DNA of 58,284 nt from positions 1 to 58,284 of the forward strand of contig JADHWK010000012.1 of assembly GCA_016783505.1 (NCBI GenBank). The letters run 5' to 3'. The notes beneath the pieces were generated by a model. That model saw only the letters and a program-made list of their open reading frames with translations, had not been told where the DNA came from and did not search any database. This document shows, one piece after another, positions 25,084 to 33,411 of this stretch. The first letter of the stretch is position 1. Each line of letters opens with the position of its first letter. This DNA is from Candidatus Zhuqueibacterota bacterium. Lineage in GTDB: Bacteria; BS750m-G25. Made by a program: the position numbers and the translations under genes.

Positions 25084-25479
25084 ATGGAGAAGACCGGCTA
25101 CGGAATACGGAAGGAATTGACGTTGCCCTATGAAGAGGTTGTCGCAAAGGTGAGGAAGGCATTGGCCGAGGAGGGTTTCGGGGTGCTGACCGAAATTGAT
25201 GTAAAGGAGACGCTGAGAAAGAAGCTGGATGTGGATTTCCGGAGGTACATTATCCTGGGGGCTTGTAATCCGCCGTTTGCCTACCAATCCCTTCAGGCCG
25301 AGCGGGACATTGGTCTCCTTTTACCATGTAACGTCATCGTTTATGAAGATGACAAAGGCCAGGCGGTAGTGGCCGCCATCGATCCGGAAGCGGCTATGGG
25401 GATGATAGACAATCCACAACTGACGGCCATTGCCTCCCAGATTAGGGAGAAATTGGAACGGGTTATCGAAAAGGTTTAA
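25084..25479 (+). CDS. DUF302-family protein
   Basis: 131 aa, preceded by AAAAGGAGG. The whole length matches DUF302 (LPYEEVVAKVRKALAEEGFG; VLTEIDVKETLRKKL; YIILGACNPPFAYQSLQ; LLLPCNVIVYED). The two cysteines sit at conserved positions of the family. These small cytoplasmic proteins are frequent beside copper and sulfur genes, but no activity is established. It has its own promoter, so it may be expressed apart from the cus operon. Confidence 0.88.
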   Translation: MEKTGYGIRKELTLPYEEVVAKVRKALAEEGFGVLTEIDVKETLRKKLDVDFRRYIILGACNPPFAYQSLQAERDIGLLLPCNVIVYEDDKGQAVVAAIDPEAAMGMIDNPQLTAIASQIREKLERVIEKV

Positions 25480-25544
25480 TCAAACATCAGGCTAAATGGT
25501 CAGAAAGTGGTTAGAAAGGTGTAAAGTCTAAAAGGGAGGGCAAA

Positions 25545-25841
25545 ATGAGAAAATGGATGATTTTCTTGGTAGGTTTGTTGATGCTGGGGGTCACTCTGGG
25601 ATGTACCAAGAAAAAAGTAGAGGAAAAGCCGGCCACCAAAGAGGAGGCGGTGGCGGCTATGGTGACCGACCCTGTCTGTGGTATGAAAATCGAGGCGGAA
25701 AAGGCGTTCAAGACGGTTGAATACCAAGGTCATAAATATTACTTATGCTCCGAGGATTGTGCCACTATGTTTGAAGAGGACCCTGGGAAATACGCGGCTA
25801 AAGGAGAAGTCCCGATGCCGGAAGGAATGCATCAAATGTAA
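25545..25841 (+). CDS. YHS-domain lipoprotein
   Basis: 98 aa. Signal peptide with lipobox GVTLGC, a charged linker, then a YHS domain (DPVCGMKIEAEKAFKTVEYQ, then YYLCSEDCATMFEEDPGKY) and a short Met/His tail (PMPEGMHQM). The Cys-x-Cys-containing YHS fold and the tail suggest a periplasmic, membrane-anchored copper-binding protein. Second of three YHS domains in this cluster; 100 bp before copA. Confidence 0.9.
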   Translation: MRKWMIFLVGLLMLGVTLGCTKKKVEEKPATKEEAVAAMVTDPVCGMKIEAEKAFKTVEYQGHKYYLCSEDCATMFEEDPGKYAAKGEVPMPEGMHQM

Positions 25842-25940
25842 CTCATTTCTCCCAGGGGAAAAATCAGGGGATATCTTTATTGGGTTCACAAAAAGTGTAA
25901 CAGCTCAGCGGGTACTCATCTAAATGTAAAGGGGTAAACG

Positions 25941-28580
25941 ATGCCCATTGATCCCATATGCGGCATGGAAGTGACCGCGGGTGAGGCCGTCGGTCGCTCC
26001 ACCTTTCGGGGTGAGGATTACTTCTTTTGTTCCGCATCCTGTAAAGAGAAATTTGACCGTAACCACGAGGATTACGTCACTCCCAGGGGTCATGTTGTGG
26101 CTGAGAGCACAGCAGAACCTACATCCCAGGTTGTAGGGAAGAAATCTCAAAGGATAGATCTGCCCATCAGCGGTATGTCCTTTGCTTCCTGTGCCCTGAC
26201 CATCCAGAGGGGAATAGGGAGTCTGGAGGGAGTGCAGAAGGTCAGCGTGAACTTCGCCAGCTCCCAGGCCACCGTCCACTACGACCCGGGACACGTTTCT
26301 AATTTAGATATGATTAAGAAAGTGAAGGAAGTGGGCTATGGGGTGGGAGCCGCCAAGGCCCGATTTAAGATTGGGGATATGCACTGTGCCTCCTGTGTGC
26401 ATAAGATCGAAAAGGCCTTAAAAGGCCTGCCTGGGGTGCTAAAAGCGGGTGTAAATCTGGCCGCCGAGGAGGCCCAGGTGGAGTACTTTCCTTCCCAGGT
26501 CACCCTGGCGGATATGAAGAGAGCGGTTCAGTCCACTGGTTATACTTTTCGGGAGATCGAAGGGGCGGCGGAAGAGGATATTGAAAAACAGCAACGAGGA
26601 CGGGAATATCTCCTGCTGAAGAGGAAATTAATTGCTGCCTTTATCCTGGCGGTCCTTATTTTCATCGGCTCCATGGGGCATTGGGTTCCTGGCCTGAAGG
26701 AGATTCCCCGCTCCTGGACACATATCATCCTCTTTCTGCTGACGACCCCGGTTCTGTTCTGGTGTGGGGGTCAATTCTTAAGGGGGGCCTGGGCTTCTTT
26801 CCGCCACCGGTCGGCGGACATGAACACCCTGATCGCGGTGGGAACCTCATCGGCCTATCTCTATAGCGGGGTGGTCACCTTTTTACCGGGCGTAGTGGCG
26901 GGTGCCGGTCAAAGCCCGGCGGTCTACTTTGATACCACCGCCTTCATCATCGCCTTAATCCTTCTGGGTCGCACGCTGGAATCCCGGGCCAAGGGACGAA
27001 CCTCCGATGCCATTCGCAAACTGATGGGGCTTAGGGCCAAGACGGCCCGGGTGATCCGGAACGGTCAGGAAATGGATATTCCGGTGGAAGAGGTACTGGT
27101 GGATGAAGTGGTAGTGGTGAGACCTGGGGAGAAGATCCCCGTTGATGGAGTGGTTACCGATGGGAGGTCCACTGTGGACGAATCCATGGTCACCGGGGAG
27201 AGCCTTCCGGCCGAGAAGCACCCAGGGGATGGGGTCATCGGGGCCACCATTAATAAGACGGGTAGTTTTAAATTCAGGGCCACCAAGGTGGGCAAGGACA
27301 CCCTTTTAGCCCAGATCGTGCGGCTGGTGCGGGAGGCTCAGGGTTCCAAAGCCCCCATTCAGCGGTTGGCCGATGTAATCTCTGGATATTTCGTGCCGGT
27401 AGTTATGGCAATTGCCATTGCCACCTTCATGATCTGGTTTGACCTGGGACCCCAGCCGGCCTTCACCCGAGCCTTGATCAACTTCGTAGCGGTGCTGATT
27501 ATTGCCTGTCCCTGTGCTCTGGGACTGGCCACCCCTACGGCCATCATGGTGGGCACCGGTCGGGGGGCGGAGAACGGAATTCTCATTAAAGGGGGGGAGA
27601 GCCTGGAAACGGCCCACAAGTTGACTACCATAGTTTTTGATAAGACGGGAACCCTGACCAAAGGGGAACCCGAGGTTACCGATGTCCTCCCCTTAAACGG
27701 ATTCTCCGGGGATGAGCTTCTCAAGTTTGCCGCATCCGCCGAGTCCGCCTCGGAACATCCCCTGGGGGAGGCGCTGGTCCGCCGGGCCCGGGAAAAGGGG
27801 ATCGAACTTTTGGAGCCAAAAGATTTTCAGGCCCTGGCCGGCCACGGCATCGAGGCCACCCTGAACGGGCGGAAAATCCTGGTGGGAAACGCCAGGCTGC
27901 TACGGGGTAATGGGGTTGACATAAAGGACCTTGAGGGTTATTTTGCGACCCTGTCGTCCCAGGGGAAGACCCCGATGTTTCTGGCCGTGGACGGGGTGTC
28001 CGCCGGGGTACTGGCGGTGGCTGATACCCTGAAGCCTGGATCCAAGGGGGTCGTGGAGCAGCTGCACCGGATGGGACTTGAGGTGCTCATGATCAGCGGG
28101 GACAACCGCCGCACCGCCGAGGCCATCGGAAAACAGATCGGGATTGGCCTGGTGCTGGCTGAGGTGCTTCCTGAAGATAAGGCCTCAGAGGTGAGTAAAC
28201 TTCAAGGGGAAGGGAAGGTGGTGGCCATGGTGGGGGATGGCATCAACGATGCTCCCGCCCTCGCTCAGGCCGACGTGGGGGTGGCCATCGGAACGGGGAC
28301 CGATGTGGCTATGGAAGCCTCGGACATTACCCTCATCAAGGGTGATCTTAGGGGGGTGGTGACCGCCATCCAGCTATCCAAACGAACAATGCAGATCATT
28401 AGACAAAACCTATTCTGGGCCTTCGCCTACAACACTGCCGGTATCCCCATTGCTGCCGGGATTCTCTATCCTTTCTTCAGCATTCTGCTTAGCCCGGTCA
28501 TCGCCTCGGCGGCCATGGCGGCATCATCGGTCTCAGTGGTTACCAACAGCCTCAGATTGAGGAGATTTAAGCCATTATGA
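25941..28580 (+). CDS. copA: P1B-type copper-transporting ATPase with N-terminal YHS domain
   Basis: 879 aa. Order: YHS domain ([10 protein letters not shown] ... [11 protein letters not shown]); a first HMA domain whose metal motif reads GMSFASC, so its first Cys is replaced by Phe81; a second, intact HMA domain (MHCASC, near 147); membrane helices; an actuator loop ([10 protein letters not shown]); the CPC transport motif ([13 protein letters not shown]); the phosphorylation site DKTGTLT; and the hinge [10 protein letters not shown]. It pumps Cu(I) out of the cytoplasm. The stop overlaps the next gene by 4 bp (ATGA), coupling it to a cupredoxin-like partner. Confidence 0.95.
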   Translation: MPIDPICGMEVTAGEAVGRSTFRGEDYFFCSASCKEKFDRNHEDYVTPRGHVVAESTAEPTSQVVGKKSQRIDLPISGMSFASCALTIQRGIGSLEGVQKVSVNFASSQATVHYDPGHVSNLDMIKKVKEVGYGVGAAKARFKIGDMHCASCVHKIEKALKGLPGVLKAGVNLAAEEAQVEYFPSQVTLADMKRAVQSTGYTFREIEGAAEEDIEKQQRGREYLLLKRKLIAAFILAVLIFIGSMGHWVPGLKEIPRSWTHIILFLLTTPVLFWCGGQFLRGAWASFRHRSADMNTLIAVGTSSAYLYSGVVTFLPGVVAGAGQSPAVYFDTTAFIIALILLGRTLESRAKGRTSDAIRKLMGLRAKTARVIRNGQEMDIPVEEVLVDEVVVVRPGEKIPVDGVVTDGRSTVDESMVTGESLPAEKHPGDGVIGATINKTGSFKFRATKVGKDTLLAQIVRLVREAQGSKAPIQRLADVISGYFVPVVMAIAIATFMIWFDLGPQPAFTRALINFVAVLIIACPCALGLATPTAIMVGTGRGAENGILIKGGESLETAHKLTTIVFDKTGTLTKGEPEVTDVLPLNGFSGDELLKFAASAESASEHPLGEALVRRAREKGIELLEPKDFQALAGHGIEATLNGRKILVGNARLLRGNGVDIKDLEGYFATLSSQGKTPMFLAVDGVSAGVLAVADTLKPGSKGVVEQLHRMGLEVLMISGDNRRTAEAIGKQIGIGLVLAEVLPEDKASEVSKLQGEGKVVAMVGDGINDAPALAQADVGVAIGTGTDVAMEASDITLIKGDLRGVVTAIQLSKRTMQIIRQNLFWAFAYNTAGIPIAAGILYPFFSILLSPVIASAAMAASSVSVVTNSLRLRRFKPL

Positions 28581-28954
28581 ACCTAATGCAAGTACTTGTA
28601 ACCCTGGGTGGTGTCCTGACAATTGGGTGGGTGATCTGGTTTTTTCTGTTGGCAAAAGGGGAATCAGCCCGGGCCCAGGCGGATACTTCAGGAATTCAAG
28701 AAGTGAGGGTGAGCGTCAAGGGGGGATATTCCCCGGACATCCTGGTGGTACAGAGGGGTAAACCGGTAAGGATTCATTTTTACCGCGACGAGACGGCGGA
28801 GTGTTCTGAGCGGGTGATCTTCAGCGATTTTGGGATTAATCAATTTCTGCCCGCTTATCAAACCACAATGGTGGATTTTACCCCGGACCGCCAGGGGGAG
28901 TTCGACTTCCACTGCGGTATGAACATGCTCCGGGGAAAATTAATAGTGGAGTAG
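28577..28954 (+). CDS. Membrane-anchored cupredoxin-like protein
   Basis: 125 aa. An N-terminal membrane segment (about 5-25) is followed by a cupredoxin fold ([38 protein letters not shown]). The EFDFHCGM segment supplies Cys, His and Met at the positions of type-1 copper ligands, though the upstream His is replaced by a CSERVIF segment. The ATGA overlap with copA suggests it receives exported copper on the periplasmic side. Could alternatively belong to the broader plastocyanin/azurin-like EfeO-type family. Confidence 0.8.
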   Translation: MNLMQVLVTLGGVLTIGWVIWFFLLAKGESARAQADTSGIQEVRVSVKGGYSPDILVVQRGKPVRIHFYRDETAECSERVIFSDFGINQFLPAYQTTMVDFTPDRQGEFDFHCGMNMLRGKLIVE

Positions 28955-28961
28955 ACATATT

Positions 28962-29414
28962 ATGGAAGAAGAGATCGGAACAATCGTTGAGGTGAAAGGG
29001 AATCAGGCGGCGGTGGAGATGGAGAAGGGGGGATATTGTAATCATTGCGCCGCAAAGACCGCCTGCCAACCCATGGGGGAAACCCGGCGTCGAGTTATGG
29101 TGACCAATACCCCAGGAGCCCAGGTTGGTGATCGGGTGGCCTTAAGCTACCAGGCCAAATCCAGGCTTATGGCAGCCTCAATAGTTTTTTTATTACCTAT
29201 CATCTGTTTGTTTCTGGGATATTTTCTGGGAAATTCCTTGTTTCAGGGCGAGGGCGTAAAAGTAATCAGTGCCCTGGTCGGTCTGGCGGTCGGGTTTTTG
29301 ATCCTAAAGGTTTTGAATACCCTGATGGCGGGCAGATCCGACCTGGCTCCCCAGATCATTCGGGTTGAACAGAGAGGACGCAGAATTCCTCAGAGGACGC
29401 AGAGAAAAGATTGA
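28962..29414 (+). CDS. rseC: RseC/MucC-family SoxR-reducing/sigma-E-modulating protein
   Basis: 150 aa. N-terminal domain with the RseC pattern: TIVEVKGNQAAVEMEKGGYC leads into a cysteine cluster CNHCAAKTAC (C-x2-C-x5-C); then GDRVALSYQAKSRL and two membrane helices. In enterics RseC is encoded with rpoE and tunes sigma-E signalling or SoxR reduction. Here it lies 15 kb from the ECF sigma gene but in the same metal island. The last 16 codons run into a repeat-like sequence (GGACGCAGA repeated), so the native C-terminus may be shorter. Confidence 0.85.
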   Translation: MEEEIGTIVEVKGNQAAVEMEKGGYCNHCAAKTACQPMGETRRRVMVTNTPGAQVGDRVALSYQAKSRLMAASIVFLLPIICLFLGYFLGNSLFQGEGVKVISALVGLAVGFLILKVLNTLMAGRSDLAPQIIRVEQRGRRIPQRTQRKD

Positions 29415-29544
29415 ATGAATTCCGAGTTCTTTGGGGAGGTTCTGAGCTTCTGTGTCCCATTTTTTGAACGATCAGACCAACAAAAGCAATTTCTTCAAAG
29501 AACAGATTGAAAAGAATATCAAGGTTTAAATTAAGGATTGAGGG

Positions 29545-31371
29545 ATGAAATCTTTGCCTCTTATCAGAGTCTTTTTAGTTTTCACTTCCCTTTGGGGCGG
29601 TTTTCATTCGCCCTCATGGGGTCAAGGGTTTCCAGATGACGCACAGGGTGTTGTCCAGGTAGAAACCCTGCTATCCTTTGATAAGGTCCATCCCGGCAGT
29701 CAGTTAAAGATCGCCGTAATCGCTCATATATCCCCGGGCTGGCACATCAACTCAAACCTGCCCCTGGATGAATTTCTTATCCCCACTGATCTTCAGTGGG
29801 AAGACGACCCCTATGTCAAGATACTGGATACCTTCTATCCAGAATCGGTTTTGAAATCCTTTTCTTTTACAACCCAGGAAATGGCCATTTACGAGGGTAA
29901 GGCGGTAATCGGCATTTTGACTGAGATTGATAAAAAAACCCCTTCGGGCCTTAGGAAACTCTCCGGACACCTCACCTATCAGACCTGTGATGATAAACAA
30001 TGCCTGGCCCCGGTTTCACTGAAGTTTTCTGTGCCCCTCGAGATGGTTGGCTTCGAAGTGCCCGTTAATCTGCTTCATGCAGAAGTTTTTTCTAAGATGA
30101 TCTTCAAATCCAGCCCCGGGGAGAGTGGGGATACTGGGGGGGGTCTGGGGGACTTAATCCGGGGAAAGGGGCTTTTCTTGGCCTTCATCCTTATCTTTGT
30201 TGGGGGCTTGGCATTGAACCTGACCCCGTGTGTGTATCCCTTAATCCCCATCACCGTCTCCTATTTCGGCGGTCAGGCGGGGGGAAGAATTGGAAAGATG
30301 TTCTCTCTGGCCTTAATTTACGTCCTGGGAATGGCCATTACCTATTCTGTTCTGGGGGTTATCGCCGCCCTAACGGGTGGTCTTTTGGGGGCGGCACTGC
30401 AAAACTCCCTGGTTTTGACCTTCATTGCCCTGGTGTTGGTAGCTCTCTCTTTGTCCATGTTCGGTCTGTATGAAATTCGGGTCCCCGCCGCCCTGGTCAG
30501 GATTAGCGGGGGGGCGAAGGGGGGCTATGGGGGGGCTCTGTTTATGGGACTTACAGTGGGGATCATTGCCGCCCCCTGCATCGGTCCTTTTGTATTAGGG
30601 TTGTTCCTTTACGTAGGAGAGACGGCCAATCCATTGCTGGGTTTCTGGATGTTCTTCGTCCTCGCCCTGGGGTTGGGGGTGCCGTTTATCCTGTTGGGGA
30701 CCCTCTCCGGCAATATCCACCGGCTGCCCCGATCAGGGGAATGGATGGTGTGGGTGCGAAAGATCTTTGGGTTCGTGCTGGTGGGAATGGCCTTTTATTT
30801 TCTGAGGACCCTGTTCCCGAGATGGGTTTACTGGTTGGGGATGGGCCTTTTAGCGGTAGTAGCCGGGGTATATCTGGGTTTTATCGATCGGACGGGAAAG
30901 AAAGCGATCCTCTTTCCCAAGGTTAAACTAACCGTGGGGATCCTATTTCTACTTCTGGCCCTGTGGCTCCTGGGAACACCGGGTCATCTCTTTTTAGCCA
31001 AAGCGCAAAAACCCGGACCCCAATGGCAACCCTACAGCGATGTCCTGATTCAACAGGCTCAGCAGCAGGGGAAACCGGTGGTCATAGACTTCTACGCCGA
31101 TTGGTGCATCCCCTGCCAGGAGCTAGATTATGTTACTTTTTCCGACGCCCGGGTGGTGGAAAGGATGAAGGGTGTCCTGCCCTTGAAAGCCGACTTTACC
31201 CACCCACTGGAACCATTGGTACAGAAACTAAGGGAGGAATATGGCATTGTGGGGGTGCCCACCATCGTTTTTTTGAACCGCTGGGGTGAGGAAATCCCGG
31301 GAATACGGGTTGCGGGTTTTATCAAGGCGGGCTCTTTTTTGGAAAGACTAGAAACGCTTTTAATAGAGTGA
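29545..31371 (+). CDS. dsbD: DsbD-type thiol:disulfide interchange protein
   Basis: 608 aa, three domains. A signal peptide; an immunoglobulin-like alpha domain (about 30-180) with the reactive pair in QTCDDKQCLAP; a CcdA-like eight-helix core with membrane cysteines in NLTPCVYPLIPI and IAAPCIGPF; and a C-terminal thioredoxin domain with ADWCIPCQEL. It passes electrons from cytoplasmic thioredoxin to the periplasm. Within this cluster it could keep metal-exposed periplasmic thiols reduced, together with the TlpA-like lipoprotein encoded next. Confidence 0.93.
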   Translation: MKSLPLIRVFLVFTSLWGGFHSPSWGQGFPDDAQGVVQVETLLSFDKVHPGSQLKIAVIAHISPGWHINSNLPLDEFLIPTDLQWEDDPYVKILDTFYPESVLKSFSFTTQEMAIYEGKAVIGILTEIDKKTPSGLRKLSGHLTYQTCDDKQCLAPVSLKFSVPLEMVGFEVPVNLLHAEVFSKMIFKSSPGESGDTGGGLGDLIRGKGLFLAFILIFVGGLALNLTPCVYPLIPITVSYFGGQAGGRIGKMFSLALIYVLGMAITYSVLGVIAALTGGLLGAALQNSLVLTFIALVLVALSLSMFGLYEIRVPAALVRISGGAKGGYGGALFMGLTVGIIAAPCIGPFVLGLFLYVGETANPLLGFWMFFVLALGLGVPFILLGTLSGNIHRLPRSGEWMVWVRKIFGFVLVGMAFYFLRTLFPRWVYWLGMGLLAVVAGVYLGFIDRTGKKAILFPKVKLTVGILFLLLALWLLGTPGHLFLAKAQKPGPQWQPYSDVLIQQAQQQGKPVVIDFYADWCIPCQELDYVTFSDARVVERMKGVLPLKADFTHPLEPLVQKLREEYGIVGVPTIVFLNRWGEEIPGIRVAGFIKAGSFLERLETLLIE

Positions 31372-31455
31372 TATTTAGGGGGTGTCGGTAAGTTCCCTAA
31401 AAGGGACATTTTTAACCTACAATTTCTGTCGGATAGTTTAGCGAAAGGAAAAAAG

Positions 31456-32028
31456 ATGTTCAAAAAAAATTTTTCCGGGAATAATGCATTGCTTGGCGTG
31501 GTTCTTTTGGTGATGTTCCTGGGGGGATGTCAGGAAAAGAAAGGAATAGCCCAGGGTAAGGGGGAAGCAGCCGGCGCTAAGGAGGGGACCTCTACCATAA
31601 ACCTGACCGATTTGGTTACCGCCCCCGATTTTATCCTCAAGGATTTGAACGGTAAAGAACACCGGCTCTTGGATTATCGGGATAAAGTGGTGATCTTAGA
31701 TTTCTGGGCCACCTGGTGTGGACCCTGTCGGATGGAAATCCCCCATTTCATCAATTTGCAAAAAGAGTTTGGGGATAAGGGCTTCCAGATGATCGGCATC
31801 GGTCTCGATAAAGGGGGAAAAGAGATATTGGCCCCTTTCGCCAAGAAGAAGGGGATCAATTACCCCATTCTCATTGGGGATGAAAGGGTGGTTAAAGATT
31901 ACGGGGGCATCCGGGGCATTCCCACCACGTTTGTGATAAGCCCACAGGGAAAGATATTTCGGAAATACGTGGGCTACCGGGGAAAATCCGTCTTTGAGAA
32001 CGACATCAAGACCCTGTTAGATTTATGA
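31456..32028 (+). CDS. TlpA/ResA-like thioredoxin lipoprotein
   Basis: 190 aa. Lipobox FLGGC, then an AhpC/TSA-type thioredoxin domain with FWATWCGPCRMEIPHF (CxxC) and GIPTTFVISPQGK with the cis-Pro. Such periplasmic proteins take electrons from DsbD/CcdA and reduce specific targets such as apocytochrome c or copper-site cysteines. It lies 84 bp after dsbD, which is its probable electron donor, and overlaps the next gene by 4 bp. Confidence 0.92.
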   Translation: MFKKNFSGNNALLGVVLLVMFLGGCQEKKGIAQGKGEAAGAKEGTSTINLTDLVTAPDFILKDLNGKEHRLLDYRDKVVILDFWATWCGPCRMEIPHFINLQKEFGDKGFQMIGIGLDKGGKEILAPFAKKKGINYPILIGDERVVKDYGGIRGIPTTFVISPQGKIFRKYVGYRGKSVFENDIKTLLDL

Positions 32029-33359
32029 CCGTTCAAGATATTATCGTTAAAAAGAGGGACGGGGGGGAGCTCTCATCGGCTGAGATTGACTTTCTGGTGA
32101 ATGGCTACTCAGAGGGGAAGATCCCCGACTACCAGATGGCGGCTTTTCTGATGGCGGTTTATTTTCAGGGGATGAATTTTTCTGAGACGGTGGCCCTTAC
32201 CCGGGCCATGATCGGGTCGGGAAAGACGGTGGACCTGGGGTCCATCCATACCCCCAAGGTGGATAAACATTCCACCGGTGGGGTGGGGGATAAGGTGAGC
32301 CTGGTGGTGGCCCCGTTGGTGGCCGCCGCCGGGGTAGCAGTGCCAATGATCTCGGGACGGGGGTTAGGTCATACCGGGGGGACCCTGGATAAGCTGGAAT
32401 CAATCCCGGGCTTTCGGTCTGACCTTTCGATTTCCGAATTTAAATCCGCTATCCGGAGGATCAGACTGGCTATCATCGGTCAGACCGACTCGTTGGTCCC
32501 CGCAGACCGGAAAATCTATTCCCTGCGGGACGTGACGGGGACGGTGAAATCCATCCCCTTAATCTCAGCCAGCATCATGAGCAAGAAGATTGCCGAGGGG
32601 ATTGACGCCCTAGTGTTGGACGTAAAAGTGGGGAAAGGGGCGGTTTTTCAGGAGTCCCTGAAGGCCCTGAAGCTGGCCAAAAACCTGGTGGCCATTGGGG
32701 AGGAATTTGGTAAGAAAACCGTAGCCCTGCTCACCCGGATGGATGAACCCTTGGGGTATGCAGTGGGGAACTGGGTGGAGGTCAAAGAGGCGGTGGATTG
32801 TCTGAAAGGGGCTACTGTTTCCGACCTGATGGAGGTTAGCTACGCCCTGGGGGCCCAGATGCTATTACTTGGGGGTAAAGTGAAATCCATCCCTGAGGGA
32901 TATCAGAGGTTGAAAGGATGCCTAGAGACCGGCGAGGCCCTCAAGAAGTTTTTAGAGTTTGTGGAAAACCAGGGGGGGGATACCTCCTATTTAGGGGGAA
33001 CCAGGGAATATCCGACGGCCAAACATTCGATTGAGGTGGGTAGCTCCCGGGAAGGAACCATTGCCGGGATTGACGCCGGCCTCATCGGGAGGATAGCCAT
33101 CTCCCTTGGTGCAGGGCGTAGGGAAAAAGAAGATGAAGTTGACCCCAAAGCGGGGATCATTCTTCACCGGAAGACCGGCGACTGGGTGGGGAAGGATGGG
33201 TTGCTGGCCACCGCTTTCACCGATCTTGATTTGGACATAGAGGAAATAAAGGAAAAAATTCTATCAGCCTTTAATTTTGGGGAGTCTGTACCCGGGGGAA
33301 AGGGCATGATCCTGGGGGTAGTGGACCGAGAAAGGGTTCGTGATTGGATTGTTACATAA
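32025..33359 (+). CDS. Thymidine/pyrimidine-nucleoside phosphorylase
   Basis: 444 aa. Phosphorylase signatures KHSTGGVGDKVSLVVAPLVA (phosphate-binding) and SGRGLGHTGGTLDKLESIPG are intact. The length and C-terminal alpha/beta domain (GIILHRKTGDWVGKDG) fit the DeoA/Pdp family. It cleaves thymidine or uridine with phosphate to base plus (deoxy)ribose-1-phosphate in the cytoplasm. ATGA overlap with the TlpA-like gene implies cotranscription despite the unrelated role. Whether it prefers thymidine or is broad cannot be told here. Confidence 0.93.
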   Translation: MTVQDIIVKKRDGGELSSAEIDFLVNGYSEGKIPDYQMAAFLMAVYFQGMNFSETVALTRAMIGSGKTVDLGSIHTPKVDKHSTGGVGDKVSLVVAPLVAAAGVAVPMISGRGLGHTGGTLDKLESIPGFRSDLSISEFKSAIRRIRLAIIGQTDSLVPADRKIYSLRDVTGTVKSIPLISASIMSKKIAEGIDALVLDVKVGKGAVFQESLKALKLAKNLVAIGEEFGKKTVALLTRMDEPLGYAVGNWVEVKEAVDCLKGATVSDLMEVSYALGAQMLLLGGKVKSIPEGYQRLKGCLETGEALKKFLEFVENQGGDTSYLGGTREYPTAKHSIEVGSSREGTIAGIDAGLIGRIAISLGAGRREKEDEVDPKAGIILHRKTGDWVGKDGLLATAFTDLDLDIEEIKEKILSAFNFGESVPGGKGMILGVVDRERVRDWIVT

Positions 33360-33377
33360 AGAATTTGGCGATTTGAA

Positions 33378-33407
33378 AAAGGCGACACTTGTTAAAACGT
33401 CGCCTTT
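33378..33407. terminator. Bidirectional terminator between convergent genes
   Basis: AAAGGCGAC, 12-nt loop, GTCGCCTTT; followed by ATTATTATT on the plus strand and by TTTTT on the minus strand. It serves both the phosphorylase gene and the converging PBP gene. Confidence 0.85.
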
Positions 33408-33411
33408 ATTA

